From positions 868,001 to 932,000 of the forward strand of contig JANKKI010000405.1 in NCBI GenBank assembly GCA_025175665.1: a stretch of 64,000 bases of DNA. The letters run 5' to 3'. Position numbers and translations under genes: made by a program. Below the pieces are notes generated by a model that saw only the letters and a program-made list of their open reading frames with translations, had not been told where the DNA came from and searched no databases. Shown here piece after piece: positions 37,374 through 48,170 of the stretch (positions are counted from its first letter, which is position 1; every line of letters starts with the position of its first letter). The DNA comes from Cinchona pubescens. Lineage: Eukaryota; Streptophyta; Magnoliopsida; Gentianales; Rubiaceae.

Positions 37374-37971
37374 TTATTTATAGGTGTGAATAGTGACCCA
37401 AATTCTGAGTCACTTTTCACTTCGTTTTCTCCTACGAGGAAGGCTCATAAATTGACATAAAGTGTCTCATTCCTACTTTGGAAGACTTGTTTCATGAAAT
37501 GGAAAAGGATTAGTCACCAATGTGGAAATGATATGACACAAGGATTAAAAGAAAGAAGTAGTAATGGAGTTTATACAATCTTTGATAAACTTCTAAGTGG
37601 GATACATTTAAAGACTTTATGAAGATCTGGCCGCCACTGACTCATTAAAGAAGAAAATATTTTGTAGTCCTAAATACATATCATGATTGAATCATTTATT
37701 AAATGTCTATATTAACCGTTTTTAATAAAAAACTTCCCCATCTTTGAAATGCTTTAGGATACTCTGTAGTTTTTATGAATAAAGGGTATAAAGTGGGGAT
37801 GTTAATATATTTTCCCATTAGTTATATCTCAAGCTATCTTAGTTTCCTTGTAACAAAATTTTATACCATTTTAGTAACAAAAAATTGAAGTACTTAGCAT
37901 TATTTACCTAAAATGAATGACGAAACGCTCCGATTTCTTCCTCCTAATATTTTGGTGCATGATTTTTTGTA
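37374..37971. other. AT-rich DNA without a recognisable gene
   Basis: Immediately right of the Helitron, with no ORF or repeat termini. I see nothing to annotate. Confidence 0.4.
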
Positions 37972-38162
37972 CACGGTCAATATTGACAAATTCTTACATG
38001 GATCTAATCTATAGCATAGTGTCATAAATTTCGTGATCTACAAGTTTCCACATCACTTCACACACTCTAGGAGAATGATGTAAAAATTTGTGGACCAAGG
38101 AATCCATAGTACTATATCATTGAACCCGATCCACACAAGAATTTTTCGTTAATATTAATGTG
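37972..38162. mobile_element. foldback MITE of about 190 bp
   Basis: The whole element folds on itself: CACGGTCAATATTGACAAAT at the left pairs with the reverse complement of the right end (CACATTAATATTAACGAAAA), and the arms continue to the middle with matching 'ttcttacatggatc'/'ttcttgtgtggatc' and 'atctacaagtttccacatca'. The family is uncertain (flanks gta/tta would suit a 3-bp target). Confidence 0.6.
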
Positions 38163-39610
38163 TTAAAGGCACACTTCATGTCTTTAAGTTTTCTTCTTTG
38201 ACAATAATTGTTCCTGCAACTTTTGAAGGTAACTCCTCCAGTAAACTCTTCATCTGCTCTCTACATATAATCTATTGGATAATATTTATTCACATGCAGA
38301 AATTAGAAACTTCCACAATAATGCATAGTTGTTGTGGACATTATGGCATAGTTATGTGGTTCTATGCATGCATTTTCCAAATAGAATAAAAACAGGGATT
38401 CTTCACTCTCAATAATGAGTTTCAGATTTAGAACATTTTTGCTTGCTTGGGGCATTGTGAAGATTATCAAGTGTAGACTGCAGTAAGCTGGTGCCCAAGA
38501 AATTGTATTTATTATGGTAGACCTTATCAAAAAAATCATTCTAGAAGATCGACTTGATAGGTATATACGTCTCTTTGCTTACTTTAGATTAACTAAAACT
38601 CTAAAAGCTTTATAAACCATTGCTAGAACTTAACCAACATCCTTTAAATTTGAGTTAACAAAAATGCTTTCTGATCTTTCCCCTGTTAAATCCTTTTTGT
38701 TTGCACTATTTCTTTTTACCTCATTCTTGGCATACGCATTAATGAAATATATGACACTTACCCAAATTAAAAAAAGGATATAGAAAGCCCAAGAAATAAC
38801 ATAATACTTCTACCAAGTTTGTAGATTGGTTTTGCAGTACATAATACACTTCAGTACTAATTTGATTGTGGGATAGTTCCTAAAGTGGGTAGTCAATATT
38901 TTAAATGCAAACTATAAGTTGAATAAGAAACATTTGTAAGGCAAAAACTATCATGTTAGTGTAATAATGAGGTGAAAGTAGTGCCTTAAGGATAAGCATG
39001 TATTTATATTGTACTTTTACATCTTACTTTCTTACAACATTATGAAATTCCACAAACTTTCTCTGTTTCTCCCTAACTAGATGAAATCAACATATAGATA
39101 TGACATTGTTACTTTACTAGCAATCCCTGTTTCCTGATTTCTTTAAACACATGTATCCTGGTTTAAGGTGTTCTTCCCATTTAGTAGCCTACTAACCTAA
39201 ATATGAAGAAGAAAAGGTGACTGGAAGGATGTGTGCCATACAGATCTAAGAAAGAATAAGATAAGAAAAAGAAATAGAATTGCGGCTATGCGAATCACCA
39301 GTTCATCTACATGTTACATATTTTTTGCATCTTATGAAGGACAAAAAACCTCTATGAGATTTGGATATTCTAGATATGAGAAAGGTTGATTCATTGTTTG
39401 ATTGAATTACTGTTCATAATATAAAAAACATTCAGATGTAAAAACAAACAATAGAAAAGTGAAAATCAAGTTTTTTTGGAAACTGTTACATTCATAGTAT
39501 CCCCAAGTATCCAATTAAGAATATAAGAAAACTAAAACATTTCATAAAATTTACAAAATAATCCACAAGATTAAAATAATAATTTGGTCATATTAAAGTT
39601 GACTTAACAC
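38163..39610. other. AT-rich DNA without a recognisable gene
   Basis: Two overlapping ORFs of 63 and 78 codons on opposite strands at 38.2-38.5 kb carry no recognisable motif. Confidence 0.4.
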
Positions 39611-39614
39611 TAAG

Positions 39615-40110
39615 GGTAGCTACTAGACTACACCCACTACTGTTTGTTGGTAGGTGTGTTTCTAGGCTAATTTCAAAAATTTAGCTAGTCAAAGTGTTGA
39701 CCTTTTACTCACAACTGCGGTCACCATTCTAACTATACAAATTTGGTAACCGCGGTTTTGGAAAAGAAAGACTTGACAAGACTACTCTATCCTAACTAAG
39801 GATGGCTACTAGACTACACCTACTACTGTGTGTTGGTAGGTGTGTTTCTAAGCTAATTTAAAAAATTTAGCTGGTTAAAGTACTGACCTTTTACTCACAA
39901 CCGCGGTCACTATTCTAACTATACAACCTCTCTAATAAAATTTGGTAACCGCGGTTTTGAAGGCCTTCTCGTTTCTTACTTGAAGACAGCGATTATCAAA
40001 TTTGTTTCTCTGATTTCTTGACTGCGGTTGTTGCACTTTGATATTGAAGAGGTAGAAACCGCAGTTGTCATTCTCACAACTTGTATTTCTTCACTGCGTT
40101 TTTGAAGTTG
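39615..40110. repeat. duplicated block with ACCGCGGT-type motifs, possibly CACTA subterminal DNA
   Basis: Copies at about 39,615-39,770 and 39,802-39,960 start ggctactagactacacc-like and end ggtaaccgcggttttg. Between and after them the motif family recurs in both orientations (caaccgcggtca, aactgcggtcac, gactgcggttgt, aaaccgcagttgt). Dense short inverted motifs are typical of CACTA subterminal regions, but no CACTA terminus is resolved. Confidence 0.5.
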
Positions 40111-40391
40111 TTGACCAAATTTTGACTTTTCTAGTTAATTACATCCAGTCCTTAGTTTCTTCCACTTCTTTAGATTGCAACCAAATATTAACTGCAAAAC
40201 ATACCACCAAACATAAATTAAAATATACATAGTATCATTAATGTCAATTATGTCTAAATTAGTACATATTAATTTCTACCAAAAGTCCTAATATACACCT
40301 AAGATTCTAAAAATCATAGCTAAATATGAAATATGTACAAAAGTGCACAAAATCAATCCAAATGGGACTAATATAGTCAAAATTGTATAAA

Positions 40392-40466
40392 ATAACTCTT
40401 ATATATAACTCTATGTAATAGAGTTATCAAAACTCTATGTAATTAGAGTTATCAAAACTCTATGTT
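40392..40466. repeat. short palindromic tandem repeat
   Basis: 'aactctatgtaat(t)agagttatca' occurs twice in succession and a third time partly. The unit itself is an inverted repeat (AACTCTA / TAGAGTT). Confidence 0.75.
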
Positions 40467-41050
40467 ATAATAAATATGTGTTTCTTGTATTACAACATAT
40501 ATTTAATCTAAAAATTAAATAATTTAGAAATATAAAAATTATAGATTGTAGTTAATCAACTGTTAAAAGTAATATAATTGTTTAGTAGTAGCAACAGAGA
40601 ATGGAAAAAATAAAAAGAAATTAAAGATATTGAAAAGAAATAAAAAGAAAAAGTAGGAGGAAAAAATAAGTAAAATACCATGGGTAATTTTTTTCCAACA
40701 CATGAAGGAGGAGAATTAAGTACTTGTTCAATAAGTTGAGATTAGTAAACTGCAACTAGAGTAAAAATTTGTGGAAATTTTGTGCGATTAACTCATGTTT
40801 ATAAACTCTTTATTCTTCTTTTAACTCCCCATGCTAGGAGACAATGGATGGGACTTTCCAGGTTGAAAAAGAATAAAAAAAAACAAAATATCAAAGAGAA
40901 TAAAAAAATCCTAATAAATTGCAAATAAAAAAAGCCTAATTTGAGGACAAAATCAAGAAAATAATTTTATGATGATAGGTCGAAAAAAAAAAATAAAAAT
41001 AAAAGTCACCACTGCATGTTCATGCAAGAGAATGAAAACTTTTACTTTCT

Positions 41051-42289
41051 CAGGCATTGGATCTTCTGTTATACTTTTTAGTGTTAAATTTGTGCTATAA
41101 CATGTGATGGATTGACACTTGTCGTTCGTCTAATATTTTCTTATATTAAAATTATATATGTAACTCCATCCCATGATGTAAGTTAAATGTAATACTAAAA
41201 TTGTAACAGAGGATCCAAAACCCAATGACGGATCATTGGGGTATATAGTAATGGCCGCCGCCCAAAAATCCTATAATCTTCTCTTAGTACTTATGTAATT
41301 TGTGTAGAATATTTATGAAATTACTATATCTATCCCCCACATTATTTAGACTATATTTTTAATAGTTAATTTTGTCATATATTCAACACTATTGGTATCC
41401 TTGTGTTAGGCATTTAAAAGCGTTTAATGTTATTAGTAGTTGGCAAATTGTATCCTTAAGTTATTAATCTAGTAATTTTTTTTTTATAATCTAGTAATTC
41501 TAGACTAAATACATTGTACTTTTAAATTATTAAAAATTAAAAATTTCAGCCATATAGAGTACTTTCTTTTTTAAAATCTTCTTTTATTAGGATATTACCC
41601 TTAAACATTTTTTAAAGATGCACCTGATCAGTTTCATGCAAGTTAATATTTATCACTTTTCATTTTTATTTAATTAAAAAAATAATGACATATTTAAATA
41701 TTAATTTACTTCTTTTATATATGACAAGGACTTAACATGTCAATTTTATTAATAAATGATTAACTATTGTGTTTAAATTGTTCTTGTCAACATTTACAAT
41801 TCAAAATTATTATTTTTTGTCATGTCAAACTACTTTAAAAAAAATTCAAGAAATTTAATGGAATATATAGATTATTTATACAACATTGTTTATTTTTTTT
41901 TTTGTGATATTGGTTGGAGTATTAAAACATATTGCTAATATTAATTTTTTATTTTTCTAAATAATTTTTCAGATTTCAATTCATATTCTCGTCCCAAATT
42001 AGGGATTAACACATACCAAATCTTGTCACTATTTGATTTGGAAGTTACGAGTTTGAATAATAAAAATTGGTTATTCAAAATATGTTAAATAATATTGCAT
42101 ATTATAAATTAAGTGATGTGACCAATTTCGAACATTATCAATAATAGAATATAAATCAATCGTTGCTTTTATATATTCTTGTCCCGCCAAGTTATATCTC
42201 TGGGTCCACTCCTGTTAAAACCTATACCATCCTATCACATTATATAATATAAATCTAACATTAATAAGGGTAAAAGAAGATCTAAAAGC
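41051..42289. mobile_element. 1.24 kb insertion with terminal inverted repeats, family unclear
   Basis: ACTTTCT flanks it on both sides (41,044-41,050 and 42,290-42,296). Copy 1 of repeat X reads across this point without an insertion near 9.81 kb. The left end (aggcattggatcttctgtta) and the reverse complement of the right end (gcttttagatcttcttttac) share 'ATCTTCT' and neighbouring bases, a weak inverted repeat of about 25 bp. The interior is AT-rich without a transposase. Confidence 0.55.
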
Positions 42290-42544
42290 ACTTTCTAGTT
42301 CCCTTCATTGGTAAAGACACATTTTAGTTATAAATGAGGTCGTAATCGAAATATTAAATAGGAAAATGATGATAAAATAGGACAAAAGGTTGTACACATG
42401 GTGACAAAATCGGTCAACTCTGTCGTATTGCTCCTAATAATCACATGGTATTTACTCTTGAGTAGAAATGGTTCGGAGAAAGATAACGTAAGATAGATAC
42501 CTGGAAGCGAAGTAATATGTCCATAGCAAGAAAAGAGTCATACG

Positions 42545-42720
42545 GCCTCTCGTGGGGTAGCTCAACTGAAAATCACATGGGGTAGTATCTCGTAGGTCCC
42601 CGATTCGAGTCTCACGAGTTGTTGTCCTTGCATCTTTGGACAAACTCTACAGGGAGAGGTGGATTAATCCGATCCAAAGATCGAGATACCCGTCTTAAAA
42701 AAAAAGAAGAAAAAAAAAAT
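42545..42720 (+). mobile_element. tRNA-derived SINE
   Basis: A 176-bp element with an A box (GGTAGCTCAACTG at about 42,556-42,568) and a B box (GGTCCCCGATTCGAGTC, 42,595-42,611), spaced as in a tRNA gene, and an A-rich tail. AAAAGAGTCATACG (42,531-42,544) and AAAAGAGTTATACG (42,721-42,734) are a 14-bp target duplication with one mismatch. Repeat X copy 1 has an uninterrupted counterpart near 10.02 kb. Transcription would be by RNA polymerase III. Mobility would need a LINE, such as the kind seen at 63.6 kb. Confidence 0.85.
42595..42611 (+). promoter_or_regulatory. internal RNA polymerase III promoter, B box
   Basis: GGTCCCCGATTCGAGTC fits the B-box consensus GGTTCGANNCC with one or two changes. 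The A box lies about 27 bp upstream. Confidence 0.75.
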
Positions 42721-42912
42721 AAAAGAGTTATACGACATTGAGTACAACCGACCAAAATACGAAAAATGTTGCAAACAGTTACGGAATTAAGTATTTTCAA
42801 TTATAGTTTTTTGATTCGTCATTACAACTGTGATCAATATGGTTGACGTTATTTGAATAGTCATCAACAGACTGTACTTCTAAGGTCAACTTAACAACAA
42901 GATTGTATCAGC

Positions 42913-43667
42913 TAGGAGTGTTCATAGATCGGGTATGCAATTCATGAGTTAAAAAAAGTACCCGACCCTCACTGATCGGGTTAGTGAAGAAAATTCCGAC
43001 TCTCACCGATCGGGTTAAGAAAATTTTGACCCTGTACTGATCGGGTTAAGAAAATTCTGACCCTCTACCTGGTCCATACAAAGTGGGTACCCGTGCCTAT
43101 TGGGTACCCTCAAAAGAGGGTCGGGTTGACCGGATACCCAACTCTCACTAGTAACAAAACATAAAAATTTAAATAATAATAATGTAAGTTAATTTTACAA
43201 TTAAGTCAACAACAATTAAATCTAAGTTACAAAATACAGCCCAATATGTCATCCCAATAGCAACAAACTAAAAAGTAGCAACAAGCTAATAGCAACAATA
43301 ATTAAATCGCAAAATACATTTCAACAGATGCGAGTGTGAGAAATAAGGATGCGAGAAAGAGGAAGGGAAGAGATGATTGAGACGGAAAAGGAAGGAAAGA
43401 CAAGGAATTGAAAAAGAAGAGATGAGAGGCCACCAATAAACCTAATAAGTATTTACTTCTAATGAAATTTTATTAATCAAATTTATAAAAATATAATACC
43501 CCTGAAATGGACAGGGTCGGGTACCCGGCGGGTCACAGAAATGTGACCCTCTACCCGACCCTCAAATTGAGTGACCCGACCCTCTACTCGATCCACTTTT
43601 AGAATGTGGTTCGGCTACCCTCTTTTTTCTGTCGGATCGGTTCAGCGGGTCAGGATGAACACCCCTA
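42913..43667. mobile_element. non-autonomous hAT element
   Basis: The ends TAGGAGTGTTCAT and, reversed, TAGGGGTGTTCAT are inverted repeats. GTATCAGC stands on both sides (42,905-42,912 and 43,668-43,675), a perfect 8-bp target duplication as expected for hAT. The subterminal regions are packed with GGGTCGGGT/ACCCGACCC motifs in both orientations, a hallmark of a common plant hAT family. There is no transposase frame. The empty site is visible in repeat X copies 1 and 2. Confidence 0.85.
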
Positions 43668-44052
43668 GTATCAGCTAACTACAAGGATGAGGATACAACA
43701 CTAAGTAATTATGCATTTAGGTTTAGGGACAAGGCTGGAATAGTTATCTAGCGAACTGACTAATTTAGTCTAATAATATTTGATACAAAATTAAGAAACT
43801 AATAGTCATCTATTTTCAAAAAGCACAAGTCGCACTCTCATATCGAGGGGCAAAATTAGGACCCTAAGAAAGGAAAATAGTTTACAAGAGTATAAATTTA
43901 AGATTGTTTGTCAAAATTAATTTATTTGACAAAATTATATTAGATTACCAACCCTGATTTTAGATATTTGGTCGAATTTTTCTCTTTCATTTGAATGTAC
44001 TAGTATAAACATACTACTAATTTTATCACTTTGTTATTTTGAAATAATACAT

Positions 44053-44700
44053 TGCTCAAAAAATTGTGCGACCAAGATTCTCTAATGAACAATGATGAAG
44101 CTAGACTTAGATTCTAGGTAGAGAGAGAAAGTAGAAGAGTTGAGGAGAATTTGTGATTGGTATTATTGTGGAGAGATTAGTACATGTTTTTGGTGCCCAA
44201 GGCCCCTTTTCATAGATTTACATGAAGGGGCATGAGGCTACCATTCTACTAGCTCAACTGGGGCTAAATTACATAACTATCCTTAATGAGGCTGCCACAT
44301 AGGCACCTCCAAAACATTCTTGGGACGTGAACCACGCTCTAATTTCGAGCATCATCAATAGTCCTCTAGGCTTGGTACCTATCCTCGTGGGAGGGACCGA
44401 GCCAAAAATGACTGTCTGCAATCCCCAGATGCCTATGACCGTCCCTCTTACACCGAGCCGAGGTGCATAAATCTTGGAGTACTCCCATGCTTGCCATACC
44501 GATCCGATGCTTTGAGATAACCCGTGGACCCCTTGACAAGACATGGCTGTAGTGACGTTTTTGCTGAGCCCCCATGTGCTGGATTTCATTTATTGCGTTG
44601 CATTGCTTGCTCCAATCAAGCTACAAAACTGCCGGATCAGGAATCCGAAACGCCTTATTTTTTTCACTGAAACTTCCCAAATTATTTTAGACTTGATGGT
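44053..44700 (-). repeat. 3' LTR of the truncated minus-strand Tat element
   Basis: Read on the minus strand, this stretch shows a U3-like part, a promoter-like 'tctatgaaaaggggcc' (near 44.21 kb), a T/C-rich leader ('ctcttctactttctctctct') and an end 'ttcattagagaatcttggtc' to ...TTTTTTGAGCA, which matches the usual 3' end style of Tat LTRs. No second copy is in the window because the 5' half of the element is missing, so the start near 44.7 kb is approximate. Confidence 0.5.
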
Positions 44701-44740
44701 TTTCCCTTCGGATCCATAGAATACTCTGGAAGGTCCCCCC

Positions 44741-44905
44741 TATTTATACCCCCATTTCTCCTAACTCTCACTTTTTTCCCTTATTCGTTCTTACTTTTGT
44801 ATAGACCGTCTTTTATATTCTCAGCTCTCTTGTTTTTCCTTCACTTCTCACTTTTTCTCTGTCATTCACATCCTTCCCTTTTCTTATTATCGCACTCCTA
44901 TTCCC
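44741..44905 (+). promoter_or_regulatory. candidate promoter and pyrimidine-rich leader for the antisense extra ORF
   Basis: TATTTATACC at 44,741 is followed by about 150 bp of strongly pyrimidine-rich sequence (ctctcacttttttccctt and similar), then the ORF start at 45,029 in a good context (gaccATGGCC). Note that TATTTATA reads TATAAATA on the other strand, so the box could serve either direction. Confidence 0.35.
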
Positions 44906-45028
44906 CTTGCATCTGATTTCCTCAGTTGCCGACCGTCGACCGCCGTTCATCGTCCCAGCCGGATACCACAAGAAGTCCTCTGAGATTTCTGCTTCCCCAA
45001 ACCTCACTTGTCCTTCAAGTAGAAGACC

Positions 45029-45700
45029 ATGGCCGGTACGTTCACTGTTAGATTCTCTCTCAATAGGATGCCGGAACCTCCTTCACCCGTAGAACTCTAT
45101 TGATAGGCTGCTTAACCCTTCAGATGAGGCTCTCCTGGCAGCTATCCCCCTGAACTTTCCCCCCGAACCTGCCCTTGCCGAACCTTCACAGAATGATCAC
45201 CTCAACCTCTGAACATTAGATATATCAAACACTTTTGACCCCAAGGACATCAAAATACTTAGGGATAGATACCGCTTCCCTATAAATGTGCACATCAAAC
45301 TCCCCACTCCAGAGGACCGAGGCCACCTATCTCATCCTGGTTACTTAACAGTTTACCAGGAACAGCTTGAGGCGGGGCTGAGGTTCCAGATAGCACCGCT
45401 CTTTGTCCATCAGTCTGACCACTGGGATATTAGTATATCCCAACTGACACCAAACGCTCTTCGACTTATTGCCAGATTCTCCTTTCTATGTAAATTATTT
45501 GACATCCCCCTATCCTTAGATACTTTTATCGGAGGATGATGTTGAAGCTATCCCCTGTGAAGGGATTCTTTTACATTTCTCCTCGAACCGCGGGCAAACA
45601 GTTCACTTCGGATAACCCTTCATCTATCCACGATTGGAAAAAGTCATTTTTCTTTGTCCGATACCTCAACTCTCTAATGCCCCGAGACTGCAGGTACTAA
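45029..45700 (+). pseudogene. antisense extra ORF of the Tat element, broken and truncated
   Basis: This plus-strand gene is convergent with the minus-strand pol. From 45,213 one frame reads DISNTFDPKDIKILRDRYRF, then HIKLPTPEDR, GYLTVYQEQLEAGLRF, ISISQLTPNALRLI and PLSLDTF. After a frameshift near 45,536 it continues with GFFYISPRTAGKQF and KKSFFFVRYLNSL to a stop at 45,698. This is the order of the putative gypsy-type transposon domain (PF04195 family), a protein outside gag-pol found in Tat/Ogre-type elements, known in some of them in antisense between integrase and the 3' LTR. The usual C-terminal coiled-coil part is absent: the sequence stops where integrase begins. The first 60 codons need another frame and contain stops. 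Its role is unknown. Confidence 0.6.
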
Positions 45701-46640
45701 TGCTTGACCCTGGCGTTGTAGTGTTTGGCCATGACTTGCTTGTACTTGGCCTCTTGGATGGACGCATACAATCTCTTTTCCTCGAGTAGGTCTAAGTTAG
45801 CTCGTAGGGCCTCGTCGTTGTGTTCTAAGGCACACAAGGACACTCGAGCCGAGGGTAGCTTGATCTCTGCAGTTATAACAATTTCGAACCCGTAAGTCAA
45901 GCTAAAAGGAGTATTTTTATTGGCCGTTCGGGGTGTGGTCCTATATGCCCATAGGACACTAGGCAATTCCTCGGCCCACGCATCTTTGGCTCGTTCGAGT
46001 CGAGTCTTAAGCCCCCATCAATAGAGTTCGGTTGCATACTTCTCGGTCTGTCCGTTCACTTGTGGATGAGTGACGAAGGTGTAGTGTTGTTTGATGCCGA
46101 GGTTAGTGCAGAGGCTCTTGAAAGGTTCCCCTTTGAATTATTTTCCATTGTCAGAAACGAGCACAGTAGGGATACCGAATCGGCAAACAATGTTTTTCCA
46201 AAAGAACTTTTCTATTACTTGTCCCGAAATTGTTGCCAGGGGCTCGGCCTCGATCCACTTGGTGAAGTAGTCAACTGCCACTACCAGGAACTCAAGTTTG
46301 CCTACCCCTCTGGAAAGTGGGCCCAATATGTCTATTCCCCACTGAGCAAATGGCCATGGGCTCTGCATAGGGACCATGTCCGAACCGGGCCTTCGGGGAA
46401 TCGGTGCGTGTATTTGACATTGGTGGCACTGCCGCACCAAGGTGTCAGCGTCCGAGTACAAGGTCGCCCAATAATACCCGGCTAGCAGGACCTTGCCAGC
46501 CAAGCTTCGAGGACCAATGTGACTTCCGCATATGCCCTCGTGCATATCTCGTACATCTATAGCACATAATTAGCTTCGGAAGGCGTGAGGCACCTCAACA
46601 GGGGACACAAGTATGATTTTTTATACAGGACTCCGTCAAT
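45697..46640 (-). pseudogene. Tat integrase, C-terminally truncated
   Basis: On the minus strand the zinc-binding part shows H-x-H and CHQC spacing (HEGICGSH ... QCHQC, about 46.54-46.42 kb). The catalytic core has its first Asp in WGIDILGP, the second in VSDNGK, and the Glu in NGQTEKYA about 35 codons later, so D, D and E are all present. After this come AYRTTPRTAN and TPFSLTYGFE, typical of Ty3/gypsy integrase. A stop interrupts the core right after the second Asp (near 46,138) and another follows the Glu region. The protein ends at HYNARVKH, short of the usual GDLVLR segment, exactly where the antisense ORF begins. Integrase inserts the cDNA into the host chromosome; this copy cannot. Confidence 0.85.
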
Positions 46641-47640
46641 AAGCATATACTTAGCAGTTTTGTATTTGATCCTTCTGGCCTCGGTCAGGTCCTCGAAAAG
46701 TTTCTCTTCGTTGAGATAACTTATTATGGGCTCCATCCAACCGAGGTCCGGGTGGATACAAGAGATTCTTTCTGAAAAGTCAACAGACCTGCGCTCTCGC
46801 ACCTCTACCAAAATCTCTTTTGTCAAATGTGAGTCTATTGCAGAGGCTAGTTTTGACAGAGTATCGGCATGCGTGTTTCTTGTTCGGGCGATCATAATGA
46901 CATCCACCTTTTTGAATTTTGCTATCCAACTTCTGACCTCGGCGAGGTACCTTTTTAAGATTACGCCTCGAGCCTCGTAGTTTTCTAGGCTTTGATTCAC
47001 AGCTAGCTGAGAATTGGAATGTATTTTTAAGGTTCGGGCTCCCATCTGGTGGGCCATCTCCATCCCACCCAACAGATGAGGGCCTCGTATTCAGCTTCAT
47101 TGTTGGTTGTTGGGAATCTGAACCTCAGGGCATACATGAGATAGTCTCCTTCTGGGGATCGGATTATTATTCCTGCTCCGGCTCCAGATTCACACTCAAC
47201 TCCGTCAACATGAAGCTCCCATGTGAGGTCTTCTCTTGCTTGCTGCTCTTTTGCTCGATCAATTATCATGACGAGGCCAACCTTCTCGGTGTCACAGCTT
47301 TCTGCAATGAAATCCGAGAAAGCCTGTGCTTTGATTGCTATCTGAGGCTTGAATTCTACTTCGAACTCGAACAGTTCTACAGACCACTTTAGCATTCTTC
47401 CCAAGGTGTTGGGCTTGCTCAATATATTCTTCAAAGGGAGGTTAGTTAGAATAATTATCTTGTGGCCATGAAAGGAATGTCTTAGCTTCCGGGCCGACAC
47501 CACCAATGAGAAATTTGCATTCTCGATAGGGTTGTTGTTTCTTTCCGGACCTTGAAGCACTTTGCTTACAAAATAGATGGGGAATTGTTTGTTGTGCTCA
47601 TCTTGCTTCAGTAGAACCGAGTTGATTGCCAATTCGGTGA
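46557..47640 (-). pseudogene. Tat RNase H plus second, archaeal-type RNase H
   Basis: The first part (47.63-47.3 kb) is the ordinary RNase H following RT (AINSVLLKQDEHN, IYFVSKVLQGPE, LTNLPLKNIL). A linker leads to a second RNase H with WELHVDG (Asp), NNEAEYEAL (Glu) and NTHADTLSKLAS (Asp). A second RNase H of this kind is diagnostic of the Tat lineage. A frameshift lies near 47.06 kb. The motif usually HSDSQL reads HSNSQL here, so one catalytic Asp is Asn, a single G to A change on the coding strand. RNase H would remove the RNA of the cDNA hybrid and process the primer. Confidence 0.8.
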
Positions 47641-48170
47641 TTGAGATGTATAGGTTTTACGGTTCCCCTTTTTGAGGAGACGCAAGCCTCGGCATATTGC
47701 CCAAGTATTCTTTAAGCTCTTCAAAGGCTTTCTGAGCTTCTTCGGTCCATTGAAAACCCTCGGTCTTCTTTATGAGACGGAAGCCTCTTTTTGTCGATTT
47801 GGACAGAAACCGATTCAGGGTGCCATTCTACCGGTGAGTCTCTGAACTCCCTTGACCGAAGTGGGGGTTTTCATATTAATTATGGCTTGCACCTTTTCAG
47901 GGTTCGCTTCAATTCCCTGATGAGAGACAATGAATCCCAAGAATTTCCCCTAAGGGACCCCGAATGTTCATTTTTTGGGGTTTAGCCTCATTCGGATCGA
48001 TCTTAATGTCTCAAATGTTTCCCTGAGATCTTCTACGATTTTCTCATAGGTTCGGCTCTTGACCACCATATCATCAATGTATACCTCCATGTTTCGTCCT
48101 ATTTGGGATTGAACGTTTTGTTGACGAGGATATGTGGCTCCGGCATTTTTGAGTCCAAACGGATACCAAT
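47641..48170 (-). pseudogene. Tat reverse transcriptase, C-terminal part only
   Basis: Begins abruptly inside RT at YPFGLKNAGATY, followed by the catalytic YIDDM (about 48,066-48,080), then FLGFIVSHQGIEANPEKVQAI after a frame change and stop. The N-terminal half of RT, protease and gag of this Tat element are missing: the sequence to the right is Athila. Polymerisation motif YIDD is intact but the protein is not. Confidence 0.8.

Larger units (their letters stand above)
40806..43960. repeat. repeat X, copy 3, interrupted by three insertions
   Basis: Homology with 9,541-10,257 and 11,036-11,750 continues in pieces: 40,806-41,050, 42,290-42,544, 42,721-42,912 and 43,668-43,960. The gaps are exactly the three inserted elements listed next. 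Left to right, the copy includes 'ttttaactcccc', 'cattggtaaag', 'gacattgagtac', 'tatttgaatagtcatcaac' and 'acaaggatgagga'. Confidence 0.6.

Noticed and set aside
42545..42720. A functional tRNA gene
   Set aside because: A and B boxes are present, but the sequence does not fold as a tRNA, has an A-rich tail and lies between 14-bp target duplications, so it is a SINE.
45213..45700. A host protein-coding gene on the plus strand
   Set aside because: The domain order matches a transposon protein, it is frameshifted, and it sits between a Tat LTR and Tat integrase.
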